64,000 nt of DNA from Deinococcus cellulosilyticus NBRC 106333 = KACC 11606 (GTDB lineage Bacteria; Deinococcota; Deinococci; Deinococcales; Deinococcaceae). The position numbers were made by a program, and so were the translations under genes. Numbering within the stretch: the stretch's first letter is position 1; every line of letters starts with the position of its first letter. The notes below the pieces were generated by a model. The model was given only the letters and a program-made list of their open reading frames with translations, did not search any database and was not told the origin of the DNA. This document shows positions 34,975 to 43,666 of the stretch, one piece after another. The stretch is taken from NCBI RefSeq assembly GCF_007990775.1, contig NZ_BJXB01000007.1, positions 62,001 to 126,000 of the forward strand, read 5' to 3'.

Positions 34975-34994
34975 TCCCAGAGGGTGCTCTGGGA
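34975..34994 (-). promoter_or_regulatory. Leader hairpin of the nitrate operon
   Basis: TCCCAGAG and CTCTGGGA form a perfect 8-bp stem with a 4-nt loop, about 40 bp upstream of the first gene. It could act in message stability or in an antitermination leader of the kind known for nitrate assimilation operons (inference). Confidence 0.4.
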
Positions 34995-35219
34995 TACGGT
35001 TGGGGTTCATCTGATCTTGACTTTGTGCTCTGGGTGACACATGGAGATCAATTACAGTTGCAGCAGTTTCACCTTGAGCTGGGTTTAAGGCAGAACTCAG
35101 GTTTTATTCATGCAAAGGAAATGCACATTACAGCTTCCAGCATTTCACAGGCCATTTCAGATCATTTCAGATCCGTTCCATACCATGAAAGACGTTCAGC
35201 ATCTTCACTTGCATCCGGA

Positions 35220-35248
35220 ACCCCAGACGGCGGCTGGGGTGGGTTTTT
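35220..35248 (+). terminator. Terminator-like hairpin 22 bp before the cellulase start
   Basis: ACCCCAG (35220-35226) pairs with CTGGGGT (35234-35240), then GGG and a run of five T. This is an intrinsic-terminator shape placed inside the 5' leader, so it may attenuate cellulase expression or end a short upstream RNA. Confidence 0.55.
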
Positions 35249-35270
35249 CTCTTGACTCAACGAGGAGCAC

Positions 35271-38228
35271 ATGTCCAAGATCCGCACCCTGTCTCTGGGC
35301 CTCACCGCCCTGCTCAGCCTCGGGCTGGTGGCCTGCAACAGCACAGAAGTCCAGAACGCCACCCATCAGGTTCTCCGTCAGGCCGACCTCTACACTGCCC
35401 AGGTGGGCACCACCAACACCTGGCAGGGGGGTTATCAGGCTTTCGTTCGTTTCACCAACGTTTCGGGTGAGGCCGCAAAGTCCTTCAAGATCAAGTTCAA
35501 GCTGAATTCTGCAGTGACGCTGGGCTCGGTGTGGAACGGGACCATCACAGGTCCCGATGCCCAGGGGTATTACACCGCCACCTCGCCGGATTACCTGCTG
35601 TACAGTCCGGTGGGGGCTGGGGGCACCTATGAACTCGGGTTCACCGCAAACGGGTCTTTCACCGGAGCTGTGGCCTCTGTGTCCGAGGTGAACGGCAAAC
35701 CCATCGGGCCTGTGGACAGCACCCCTCCAACCACACCCGGAACCCTGACCTCGGGTGCTGTGACCCACGACAGTGCCACCCTGACCTGGACGGCCTCCAC
35801 GGACAATGTGGGTGTGGCAAAGTACGAGGTCTACAGGGGCAACACTTTGCTCACCTCGGTGGCCGGGAACCTCACCACCAGCAAACTCACCGGACTCACC
35901 CCTGAAACGGCCTACACCCTGAAACTCCGTGCAGTGGACGCTGCCGGAAACGCCTCTCCCTACAGCAACACCGTGACCTTCACCACCACCAAAGCCCCGG
36001 TGGACACCACGGCCCCCACCGTGCCTTCCAGCCTGAGGGCCACCGACGCCACCACCACGACCCTGACCGTGGCCTGGAATGCCTCCACGGACAATGTGGG
36101 CGTGAGCAAATACGAGGTGTACCTCAACAATGTGCTCGCTGGAACCGTCGGTGGCAGCACCCTCAGTTATCAGGTCACAGGGCTCACAAAAAACACCGCT
36201 TACAGTTTCAAGGTGCGTGCCCTGGACGCTGCAGGCAATGCCTCGGCGTTCAGCACGGTCCTGACGGCAAGCACCCTCGCCACCGATCCGCAGCCGGTGG
36301 TCGGCCAGAACCCCTGCGCAAGGTTCCCTCTCAGCAAGGTCTTCACTGGGCCCTCGGTGGGCACCCCCTCCACAGGGAAATTCAATTACGGTGAGGCCCT
36401 GCAGAAAGCCATCCTCTTTTATGAAGCCCAGCAGGCAGGGCCTCTGCCCACATGGAACCGGGTGTCCTGGCGTTCGGACAGCAGCATGCAAGACGCCATC
36501 ACCGGAGGCTGGTACGACGCGGGAGACCATGTGAAATTTGGCTTCCCGATGGCCGCGAGTGCCACACTGCTCGCCTGGAGTGCCATTGACTTCAAGGCCG
36601 GGTATGAGAAAGTGGGCCAGAGTGGACACATCAAAAACAACCTGCGTTTCGTGATGGATTACTTCCTGCAGGCACATGTGGCCCCCAGCAAACTGGCCGG
36701 GCAGGTGGGGAACGGCAGCATCGACCACGCCTACTGGGCCGCCCCGGAAACCCTGGACACCCGGCAGGCCGGACAGCGGCCCACCTATTACATTGACGAG
36801 AGCAAACCGGGATCGGATCTGGCAGGCGAAACTGCTGCGGCCCTCGCTGCGGGAAGCATGGTCTTCAAGGACAGTGACCCCACCTACGCCGCCACCCTTT
36901 TGAACCACGCGAAACAGCTGTATGCCTTTGCTGACCAGTACCGGGGCAAGTACAGCAGTTCGATCACTGACGCCTCCGGGTATTACAACTCCTGGAGCGG
37001 TTATCAGGATGAACTGGTGTGGGGCGCAGCATGGCTCTACCGGGCCACCGGAGACACCACCTACCTGAACAAGGCAAAAACAGAGTACAACAACCTCGGA
37101 AAAGAAGGCCAGACCAGTTACCGCCCCTACAAGTGGACGCACGGCTGGGACGACAAAACTTACGGAAGCTACGTCCTGATGTACCAGCTCACCAGAGACC
37201 CCATCTACCAGGCGGATGCAGAGCGCTGGCTGGACTACTGGACCGTGGGCTTCAATGGCGAGAAGATCAGGTACGTGGGCAAACTCGCGTGGCTTGACCA
37301 ATGGGGTTCCCTGCGCTACGCGGCCAACACTGCCATGGTCGCCATGATCTACAGCGACAGCATTTCGGATGCCACAAAGAAAGCCCGCTACAAGAATTTC
37401 GCCATCGACCAGATCAATTACATGCTTGGAGACAACCCCAACAGCCGTTCCTACGTGGTCGGGTTTGGCGTGAACCCCCCGAAAAATCCGCACCACCGGG
37501 GTGCACACGGCACCTGGGCCGACAACCTGCAAGGACCACCTGCACAGAGCCGACACACCCTCACCGGAGCCCTGGTCGGTGGACCGGACTCCAGCGGCAA
37601 TTACACCGATGACCGGGGCAATTACATCACCAATGAGGTGGCCACCGATTACAACGCAGGTTTCACCGGAGCCCTGGCCCGCATGGCCCAGGAATTCGGC
37701 GGGCAGTCCCTGGCAAACTTCCCTGCCGTGGAACAACCCGATGGCCCGGAATTCTTTGTGGGCACCAAACTGAACGCCTCGGGAGACAGATTCACCGAGA
37801 TCGCAGGGTGGGCCACCAACAAGTCCGCCTGGCCTGCCTGCCCGACCAGCAATGTGTCCTTCCGTTACTTCGTGAACCTCTCGGAAGGTTTTGCCAGAGG
37901 ATTCAAGCTGTCGGATTACGTGGTCACCATCCGCGGAGGGACAGCATCCGGCCTGCAGCTCTGGAACAGCACCCAGAACATTTACTTCGTGGATGTGACG
38001 GTCCCCGGCACCATCTACCCTGGCGGGCAGCAGTATTTCCGCAAAGAAGTGCAGTTCCGCATTGGTCTGGCGGATTCCATCAACGCTCCAGCAGGCTCCT
38101 GGGACCCCACCAATGATCCCTCCTACGCGGGCGTCACCAGTGTGATGGGCTCAGAGGAGAAACCCAACGAGAACGTGCCCTTCTTCGAGAAAGGCGTGCT
38201 GGTCTACGGCAAGCAACCTGCGAAATAA
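35271..38228 (+). CDS. GH9 cellulase lipoprotein: CBM2-like, FN3, FN3, GH9, CBM3c
   Basis: 985 residues. The lipobox LVAC puts the lipidated cysteine at residue 22, so the enzyme is tethered to the envelope. Residues of about 40-140 form a CBM2-like cellulose-binding module (TWQGGYQAFVRFTNVSG). Two fibronectin type III domains follow (about 150-240 and 245-335), each with TASTDNVGVAKYEVYRG-type repeats. The GH9 catalytic domain (about 350-820) has DAGDHVKFGFPMA and NYMLGDNPNSRSYVVGFG. The C-terminus (about 825-985) is a CBM3c module (GWATNKSAWPA, FRYFVNLSEG, FRKEVQFRI). GH9 followed by CBM3c is the theme B arrangement of processive endoglucanases. The ribosome site is GAGGAGCAC. Confidence 0.94.
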   Translation: MSKIRTLSLGLTALLSLGLVACNSTEVQNATHQVLRQADLYTAQVGTTNTWQGGYQAFVRFTNVSGEAAKSFKIKFKLNSAVTLGSVWNGTITGPDAQGYYTATSPDYLLYSPVGAGGTYELGFTANGSFTGAVASVSEVNGKPIGPVDSTPPTTPGTLTSGAVTHDSATLTWTASTDNVGVAKYEVYRGNTLLTSVAGNLTTSKLTGLTPETAYTLKLRAVDAAGNASPYSNTVTFTTTKAPVDTTAPTVPSSLRATDATTTTLTVAWNASTDNVGVSKYEVYLNNVLAGTVGGSTLSYQVTGLTKNTAYSFKVRALDAAGNASAFSTVLTASTLATDPQPVVGQNPCARFPLSKVFTGPSVGTPSTGKFNYGEALQKAILFYEAQQAGPLPTWNRVSWRSDSSMQDAITGGWYDAGDHVKFGFPMAASATLLAWSAIDFKAGYEKVGQSGHIKNNLRFVMDYFLQAHVAPSKLAGQVGNGSIDHAYWAAPETLDTRQAGQRPTYYIDESKPGSDLAGETAAALAAGSMVFKDSDPTYAATLLNHAKQLYAFADQYRGKYSSSITDASGYYNSWSGYQDELVWGAAWLYRATGDTTYLNKAKTEYNNLGKEGQTSYRPYKWTHGWDDKTYGSYVLMYQLTRDPIYQADAERWLDYWTVGFNGEKIRYVGKLAWLDQWGSLRYAANTAMVAMIYSDSISDATKKARYKNFAIDQINYMLGDNPNSRSYVVGFGVNPPKNPHHRGAHGTWADNLQGPPAQSRHTLTGALVGGPDSSGNYTDDRGNYITNEVATDYNAGFTGALARMAQEFGGQSLANFPAVEQPDGPEFFVGTKLNASGDRFTEIAGWATNKSAWPACPTSNVSFRYFVNLSEGFARGFKLSDYVVTIRGGTASGLQLWNSTQNIYFVDVTVPGTIYPGGQQYFRKEVQFRIGLADSINAPAGSWDPTNDPSYAGVTSVMGSEEKPNENVPFFEKGVLVYGKQPAK

Positions 38229-38274
38229 AGTGTTTGCCAGAGGGCACTGAGGGATATGCAGTTCTGAGAAGTTT

Positions 38275-38302
38275 ACAGTAGACAGTTCACAGTAGACAGT
38301 TC
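38275..38302. repeat. Tandem 14-bp repeat downstream of cellulase gene
   Basis: ACAGTAGACAGTTC occurs twice in perfect tandem, followed by a partial third copy (ACAG). A related CAGTTCACAGTTCACAG stretch lies at about 56751-56767. Confidence 0.7.
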
Positions 38303-38360
38303 ACAGCGAGATTTTGAGTGTTTACCCAGATCAAGGACAAATGTGTAAAGACCTCAAAGA

Positions 38361-38387
38361 GAAAGGGAGCGGTTGCCGCTCCCTTTC
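38361..38387. terminator. Terminator between cellulase gene and YjfF-like permease gene
   Basis: GAAAGGGAGCGG (38361-38372) and CCGCTCCCTTTC (38376-38387) form a perfect 12-bp stem with loop TTG, between convergent genes and 8 bp from the permease stop. It probably serves both directions. Confidence 0.75.
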
Positions 38388-38394
38388 TTCTGTC

Positions 38395-39357
38395 TCAGGT
38401 CCCTGGCCTGATCCTGAGCCGCCCTCTGAAGGCAGGGCTTTGCAGCAGGACCACCGCCAGCAGGAAGAGCCCGCGAATGACGGTCTGCCAGTAGGAGTTG
38501 ATGTTGATGTGCCCGAGGCCGTTCTCGAAATTCAGGACCGTGAAGATCATGCCCAGCAGAATCACTCCCACCAGAGTGTTGAGGACACTCCCCCGACCCC
38601 CCGTCAGCAGCGTTCCTCCCACCACCACAGAGGCAATGGCGGTGAGTTCCCAGCCGACCCCTTCGGTGGGTTGACCTGCACTGAACTGGGAAGCCAGGAT
38701 CACTCCTGCAAGTCCCGCAAGAGCACCGGAGAGGGTGTAGACCAGCAGTTTCACTTTCTCGACGGGAATTCCCATCAGTCTGGCGGCTTCCTCGTTGCCT
38801 CCGATGGTCAGGGCATAACGGCCATAAGGGGCTTTTGCCAGAAAGAGCGCCCCCACGGCAAACAGCACGAGCAGCATCCAGGCTGGAATCGGGAGCCCCA
38901 GAAAATCCCCCTGTCCGAGGTTCCCCACCCCACCTTCGGTGTTCACCAGCACGGTCTGCTTCCCGGAGGCAATCAGGGCAAGACCCCTTGCGATCAGGAA
39001 CATCCCGAGCGTCACCACGAAAGGCATCACTTTGAAACGGGAGATCACAAATCCATTCAGGAATCCCAGAGCGGCGCAGAGCAGCACCGGGACCAGCAGG
39101 GCCAGCCACACCCCATGTGGGCTGACCAGGGCCGCGATCACGCTGGCAAATGCAGCCATGGAACCCACCGAGAGGTCAATTCCTCCAGTGATGATCACGA
39201 AGGTCATGCCCAGTGCAATCAGGCCAAACATGGCGTTGTAGCGCAGGAAACTCTCCAGGTTGTATTCCCCGAGGAACCCCTGGTAACGCAGTCCTGCAAA
39301 CAGGAGCAGCAGCACCAGGGCCACCAGGGCACCGTGTTGTCTCAGCAGGTTCTGCAT
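38395..39357 (-). CDS. Sugar ABC transporter permease, YjfF-like
   Basis: 320 residues, RbsC-type permease with about nine to ten helices. Family segments: FVIITGGIDLSVGSMAAFA, GGNEEAARLMGIPVEKVKLLVYT and ASVVVGGTLLTGGRGSVLNTLVG. It is the second of two adjacent permeases, starting directly after the stop of the first, so the importer is probably a heterodimer. The order (binding protein, double ATPase, two permeases) matches the E. coli ytfQ-ytfR-ytfT-yjfF galactofuranose importer. Last gene of the operon. Confidence 0.87.
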   Translation of the reverse strand: MQNLLRQHGALVALVLLLLFAGLRYQGFLGEYNLESFLRYNAMFGLIALGMTFVIITGGIDLSVGSMAAFASVIAALVSPHGVWLALLVPVLLCAALGFLNGFVISRFKVMPFVVTLGMFLIARGLALIASGKQTVLVNTEGGVGNLGQGDFLGLPIPAWMLLVLFAVGALFLAKAPYGRYALTIGGNEEAARLMGIPVEKVKLLVYTLSGALAGLAGVILASQFSAGQPTEGVGWELTAIASVVVGGTLLTGGRGSVLNTLVGVILLGMIFTVLNFENGLGHININSYWQTVIRGLFLLAVVLLQSPAFRGRLRIRPGT

Positions 39358-40356
39358 TCAGCCCCTCCTTTCTTTCTGCAGGGCCACTGCGCCCACAATG
39401 ATCAGGCCCTTGACCACCAGGGCCACCGCATCGGGCACCCCCTGGGCCAGCAGGGTGTAGCGGATGAGCTGGATGATGAGTGCCCCAATCAGCGTTCCGA
39501 TGATGGTGGCTTTTCCACCTTCCAGCAAGGTGCCCCCCACCGCAACCGCTGCAATGGCGTCCAGTTCCATGTTCTGCCCCACCTGGTTGGCGTCACTGCT
39601 GGAGTTCACGGCAATGACAATCAGGCCAGCAAGTCCGGCCAGCAGTCCACTGAGGGTGTAGACCATCAGTTTCACTTTTGAGACCGGAATGCCTGCGAGC
39701 TCTGCAGCACGGGCATTTCCACCCACCGAGAGCACCTGACGCCCGAAAACGGTGGATTTGAGCAGGTATGCTGCAAGCACCACCACCAGCACCATCAGGT
39801 ACACCTGGATGGGGAGGCCCAGCAGTTTGCCCTGCCCCAGCACCGTGAATCCAGGGTTGGTGAAGGTCTGCAGGTTGCCCCCACTCATCACCTGGGCAAT
39901 GCCGCGCCCGGCAATGAAAAGAACCAGAGTGGCAATGATCGGCTGGATCTGGAAACGGGTGACCAGCATCCCATTGAACATCCCGAAGAGGCCTGCCAGC
40001 AGCACCGGAAAGACCATCGCCATCAGGTTGGCTGCTGCCGACCCACCCAGGGCAGGATGCATGAAGATGATGGGAGCCAGCGCACCACTGATCGCCATGA
40101 GGGACCCGACCGAGAGGTCAATGCCTCCGGTGGCAATGACCAGGGTCATGCCCACCCCCACAATCACGATGGTCGCCACCTGCGTCAAGTTGATGTTCAG
40201 GGTCTGCATCGACAGAAAATGCGGCGTAAAGATCGCATTGAACACGAACAGCACCAGCAGGGTGATCACCCCACCGTATTGCTGCAGAACCTGCTGCCAG
40301 TCCAGGCGGTTTTTCGGGCGGTTGTTTTTGGGTTTCATGGTGTTACTGCCCAGCAT
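39358..40356 (-). CDS. Sugar ABC transporter permease, YtfT-like
   Basis: 332 residues, RbsC-type. Hallmarks: LVIATGGIDLSVGSLMAISGALAP, SVGGNARAAELAGIPVSKVKLMVYT and AVAVGGTLLEGGKATIIGTLIGALI. The ATG at 40356 is chosen for its AAGGAG site and overlaps the ATPase gene by 14 bp. A second ATG six codons later is possible. It pairs with the next permease to form the channel. Confidence 0.87.
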   Translation of the reverse strand: MLGSNTMKPKNNRPKNRLDWQQVLQQYGGVITLLVLFVFNAIFTPHFLSMQTLNINLTQVATIVIVGVGMTLVIATGGIDLSVGSLMAISGALAPIIFMHPALGGSAAANLMAMVFPVLLAGLFGMFNGMLVTRFQIQPIIATLVLFIAGRGIAQVMSGGNLQTFTNPGFTVLGQGKLLGLPIQVYLMVLVVVLAAYLLKSTVFGRQVLSVGGNARAAELAGIPVSKVKLMVYTLSGLLAGLAGLIVIAVNSSSDANQVGQNMELDAIAAVAVGGTLLEGGKATIIGTLIGALIIQLIRYTLLAQGVPDAVALVVKGLIIVGAVALQKERRG

Positions 40357-41881
40357 GCTGTGCTCCTTCCGTGCCCGCCATGGCATGCATGATCTGCTGC
40401 TCTGACAGGCTGCGGCCTTCGAGTTCTGCGGCGGTCTCCCCTTCCCGCAGAACCACCACCCGGTGGCAGCCCTCGGTGAGTTCCTCAAGTTCTGAAGAGA
40501 TCATCAGGACACCCAGGCCGTCTTCGGCCAGTTCGCTGATGAGCTGCTGGATTTCGGCTTTCGCTCCCACATCGATCCCACGGGTGGGTTCATCCAGAAT
40601 CAGCAGATCGGGATTCATGCAAAGCCAGCGGGCCAGCAGCACTTTCTGCTGGTTCCCTCCAGAGAGTTCGCGGATGGGTTGCTCGGGAGAGGAGCACTTG
40701 ATGCCCAGCCTGGAGATGAACCTGTCCACCACCTGCTCCTGCTGTCTGCTGTCGATGATGCCGGCTCTGGAAATGCGGGGGAGCAGGGCCAGGGTGAGGT
40801 TTTCCCTCACCGATAGGTGCGGAATGATGCCCTCATGTTTGCGGTCCTCACTGCAGTACCCCATCCCCAGGCGGATGGTTTCACCGGGAGATCTGAACTC
40901 CACAGGCTGGTTTTTCCACTGAAATTGACCAGAGTCTTTTCGTTCGGCCCCGAACAGGGCACGGGCGGTTTCGGTGCGTCCAGAGCCCAGCAGTCCGGCC
41001 AGACCCACGATTTCGCCCTGCCTCACCTTCAGGCTGATGTCTTTCAGGCGCAGTCCCTGCCTGAGGCCCTGCACCTGCAGCACGTCCGGTCCAGCGGTGT
41101 AGGGTTTTTTGTGGAATCCGGTGCGGCCTTCCCTTTCCACCTCATCCAGTTCACGCCCGAGCATTTTGGCGACCAGTTCAAATTTGCCCAGTTTGTGGAT
41201 CGGCCCTGTATGCACAGTGCGGCCATCTCTCATCACCGTGATCTGGTCTGAAATGGCGTAGAGCTCATCCAGATAATGCGACACAAAAATCACGGCGACA
41301 TTTTCACTTTTCAGTTTGCGAATGACATCAAACAGGGTTTCCACTTCGGATTCATCCAGCGAACTGGTCGGTTCGTCCATCACCACCAGTTTTGCCTTCT
41401 GGGAGATGGCGCGGGCAATCGCCACCATCTGTTGTGTGGCAATGGGGAAGTTCCCGAGTTCCTCCCGGACATTCAACTTCAGGCCCATTGAGCGCACAAT
41501 GTCTTCGGCCTGGCGGTGCATCTCTTTCCAGTCAATGAAACCAAAGCGTCGGGGTTCACGACCCAGCAGGATGTTCTCGCTGACACTGCGCTCCTGCACC
41601 AGGTTCACTTCCTGGTAGATGGTGGCTATGCCCCCTTGCTGGGCTTCGAGGGGAGAACGGAAATGCACCTCCTGCCCATCAAAGAGGATTCTTCCCCGGT
41701 CTTTGCGGTAGGCTCCGGTGAGGACTTTGAGGAGGGTTGATTTGCCTGCACCGTTCTGCCCGATCAGGGCGTGCACCTCTCCAGCACGCACCTGCAGGGA
41801 CGCTTCACTGAGGGCGCGGGTGCCCGTGAATGTTTTGGTGATGCCTTCCATGCTGAGCAGCACGGCTTCCTGTTGGGTCAC
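40343..41881 (-). CDS. Sugar ABC transporter ATP-binding protein, duplicated domain (YtfR/RbsA type)
   Basis: About 512 residues with two ATPase domains. The first has GQNGAGKST, VVMDEPTSSLDESE and the H-loop FVSHY. The second has degenerate Walker A (GLLGSGRTE), LSGGNQQK and LILDEPTRGIDVGAK, as usual in RbsA-like proteins. The GTG at 41881 has AGGGG at fair spacing. A further in-frame GTG at 41908 is possible and would add 9 residues. It energises the two following permeases. Confidence 0.9.
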   Translation of the reverse strand: MTQQEAVLLSMEGITKTFTGTRALSEASLQVRAGEVHALIGQNGAGKSTLLKVLTGAYRKDRGRILFDGQEVHFRSPLEAQQGGIATIYQEVNLVQERSVSENILLGREPRRFGFIDWKEMHRQAEDIVRSMGLKLNVREELGNFPIATQQMVAIARAISQKAKLVVMDEPTSSLDESEVETLFDVIRKLKSENVAVIFVSHYLDELYAISDQITVMRDGRTVHTGPIHKLGKFELVAKMLGRELDEVEREGRTGFHKKPYTAGPDVLQVQGLRQGLRLKDISLKVRQGEIVGLAGLLGSGRTETARALFGAERKDSGQFQWKNQPVEFRSPGETIRLGMGYCSEDRKHEGIIPHLSVRENLTLALLPRISRAGIIDSRQQEQVVDRFISRLGIKCSSPEQPIRELSGGNQQKVLLARWLCMNPDLLILDEPTRGIDVGAKAEIQQLISELAEDGLGVLMISSELEELTEGCHRVVVLREGETAAELEGRSLSEQQIMHAMAGTEGAQHAGQ

Positions 41882-41905
41882 TGCATTCACCCCTTTCTGG
41901 GCACA

Positions 41906-41933
41906 CACCCACCTGCCTTTCAGCAGGTGAGTG
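41906..41933. promoter_or_regulatory. Intercistronic hairpin after the YtfQ-like gene
   Basis: CACCTGC (41910-41916) pairs with GCAGGTG (41923-41929), extended past one mismatch to 41906-41933. It lies between the binding-protein gene and the ATPase gene, probably stabilising the upstream message. Confidence 0.5.
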
Positions 41934-41962
41934 CATGGGTTGGGTGTTGGAGGAAAAAAGGT

Positions 41963-42937
41963 TCAGTACGCGTCTGCGAGGTACTTCTTGGCGTTGTTCT
42001 TGTCGTAGAACTTGTCGGGGTTGATGACCTTCAGAGGGATCTTCTTGCCCGCAGCAAAGTCTTTGAGGGTCTGGAAGGCTTTCACACCGAAGCGGGGATT
42101 GCATTCCACCGTTGCCCCGAGTTTCCCTTGCAGGATCAGGTTCAGGGCTTCTTTCTGCCCGTCGATGGACACGATGATCACGTCTTTGCCGGGTTTTCTG
42201 CCTGCAGCTTCCAGGGCAGTGATGGCCCCAATCGCCATTTCGTCGTTGTGGGCAAAAACGGCGGTCACTTCCGGGTGGGCCTGCAGCAGGGTTTCCATCA
42301 CTTTGCGGCCCTCATCGCGGGTGAAGTTCCCGGTCTGGGCAGCAATCACCTGCATGCCAGGGAATTTTTTGATGTAGGTGTGAAAGCCGTTTTTGCGGTC
42401 GTTGGCCGGGGAGGAGCCAGTGCTTCCTTCGAGCTCGATGATCTTGGCGTTCTGTTTGGTCGCCTTGACCAGCCATTCTGCGGCCCGTTTGCCTTCCTCG
42501 ACAAAGTCAGACCCGATGAAGGTGATGTAGTCCCGTCCTGCTTTGGCAATGGAGTCATCGACATTGCGGTCAATGATGATCACCGGGATGCCTGCTTTTT
42601 TGGCTTCGAGCACCACTGGAGCCAGGGGTTTTTCCTCTCTGGGTGAGATGAAGATGGCGTCCACCCGCTGGGCAATCAGGGACCTCACATCTGCCACCTG
42701 TTTGGCTGCAGAGCCGCCCGCGTTGGTTTCCACCAGGGTCCAGCCCAGGCGCTTGGCTTCATCCTGCATGCTCTTGCTGAAGGCCAGACGCCACGGGTTG
42801 TCCGATTCCGTCTGGGAGAAGCCAATGCGGTATTTGTCTTTGACGGCGAGTTTGGGGAGCTCCTGGGCCCCTGCAGTCACCAGAGAGGATGTGATCGCTA
42901 ACACGGAAAAGCCCAGCACAAAAGACTTCATTTTCAT
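41963..42937 (-). CDS. Sugar ABC transporter substrate-binding protein, YtfQ-like
   Basis: 324 residues. A signal peptide ends near TAGAQ. The mature part strongly resembles YtfQ: RIGFSQTESDNPWRLA, VRSLIAQRVDAIFISP, IDRNVDDS, ELEGSTGSSPANDRKNGF, FTRDEGRKVMETLL and FAHNDEMAIGAI. YtfQ of E. coli binds furanose galactose. A related hexose or pentose furanose from plant polysaccharide is plausible. First gene of the four-gene importer operon. Confidence 0.9.
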   Translation of the reverse strand: MKMKSFVLGFSVLAITSSLVTAGAQELPKLAVKDKYRIGFSQTESDNPWRLAFSKSMQDEAKRLGWTLVETNAGGSAAKQVADVRSLIAQRVDAIFISPREEKPLAPVVLEAKKAGIPVIIIDRNVDDSIAKAGRDYITFIGSDFVEEGKRAAEWLVKATKQNAKIIELEGSTGSSPANDRKNGFHTYIKKFPGMQVIAAQTGNFTRDEGRKVMETLLQAHPEVTAVFAHNDEMAIGAITALEAAGRKPGKDVIIVSIDGQKEALNLILQGKLGATVECNPRFGVKAFQTLKDFAAGKKIPLKVINPDKFYDKNNAKKYLADAY

Positions 42938-43287
42938 AACAAGCTCCTTTGAAGCATGATTTCGATGCTGTCATTCGGACCTGCAAAGCCCTGAAAGACA
43001 ACTCAGCCGCACATGATGTGAGCGTTCTCAAAATTGTGGGTACAGCCTTCGATAAATGCAGTAAAGCACGGATCACAATAATGTGTCAAGTCTGTTACAA
43101 AGAATCCCCTGTACTGGACACGAGACCAGGGGTGGGTCCGTTGATGACTTTGTCCATGCTGGAAGTCAAAATGCTGTATGCATGGAGGTCTAAATAAGGG
43201 ATGAGCGCTCACATGCTGGATCAGGCTTTTGTCTGTTGAATGGGCTCGCAAAGACAGGACATCCTCAATGAAGGTTGATTTCACTGT
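42938..43287. other. 350-bp spacer upstream of the YtfQ-like operon
   Basis: Contains the operon promoter (43060-43089). The remaining 200 bp up to the zinc-ribbon gene stop show no gene I can support, no strong palindrome and no RNA. It is visibly AT-richer than the coding regions. Confidence 0.5.
43060..43089 (-). promoter_or_regulatory. Promoter of the YtfQ-like sugar importer operon
   Basis: On the minus strand TTGACA (43084-43089), an 18-bp spacer and TTTACT (43060-43065). The leader to the start codon is about 115 nt. No regulator gene is adjacent. Confidence 0.6.
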
Positions 43288-43539
43288 TCAAAAAGGCCAC
43301 CAGCGACTGGGGTTCTCACGCATGAGTCTCCTGGCCTCTTCACTGTCCAGTTTCAGAAGCCCTCCACAACCACATTCTGGGCATTCATCCACGTAACGTA
43401 TGGGAAGTTCCACGTCGGCCAGAAGCCCAAAAACATCATATTCGCTGTACGTGAAGCGTTTCTCTTTCAGCCCTGAGACCTGCTTGCGAACCACCTCGGG
43501 TTCGACCTTTTTTTTGCAATGGCGGCAATACATGGGCAT
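43288..43539 (-). CDS. Small zinc-ribbon protein
   Basis: 83 residues with two CxxC knuckles, CRHC near the start and CPECGCG at about 54-60, so it should bind one zinc. The middle has a basic stretch and the C-terminus an EEARRLMRENPSRWWPF tail. No wider family is recognised. A role in nucleic-acid or protein binding is a guess. It stands alone between the importer promoter and the HD-GYP gene. Confidence 0.65.
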   Translation of the reverse strand: MPMYCRHCKKKVEPEVVRKQVSGLKEKRFTYSEYDVFGLLADVELPIRYVDECPECGCGGLLKLDSEEARRLMRENPSRWWPF

Positions 43540-43590
43540 GATTCAGTTTACTGCTGGTGATGATCCTGTTTGAAGGTTCTTCCAGAGTGA

Positions 43591-43622
43591 AAAAGGGACC
43601 CTCGATCAGTTTCCAGGGTCCC
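43591..43622 (-). terminator. Intrinsic terminator of the HD-GYP gene
   Basis: On the minus strand GGGACCCT and AGGGTCCC form an 8-bp stem followed by five T, 45 bp after the stop codon. Confidence 0.75.
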
Positions 43623-43666
43623 AATCATTGGCAAAGTCAAACAGAGACAGGTCCAGTTGGTTTCTG

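Larger units (their letters stand above)
34937..35270. other. 334-bp divergent spacer: nitrate-operon leader and cellulase leader
   Basis: Holds a leader hairpin for the nitrate operon (34975-34994), a set of CATTTCA repeats (35141-35169) and a terminator-like hairpin just before the cellulase start (35220-35248). No clear consensus promoter was found for either gene. TTGACT near 35018 lacks a partner -10. Confidence 0.6.

Noticed and set aside
34937..35040. FNR/CRP-type box before the nitrate operon
   Set aside because: TTGATC and GATCAA-like halves occur, but no pair has the right spacing and symmetry.
35205..37736. Very long open frame on the minus strand (843 codons)
   Set aside because: It lies antisense to the GH9 cellulase. 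The Gly/Val/His-rich product is what codon bias on the other strand produces. No ribosome site or family motif.
38275..38308. Tandem 14-bp units considered as a CRISPR array
   Set aside because: The units are adjacent with no spacers, and the copy number is two.
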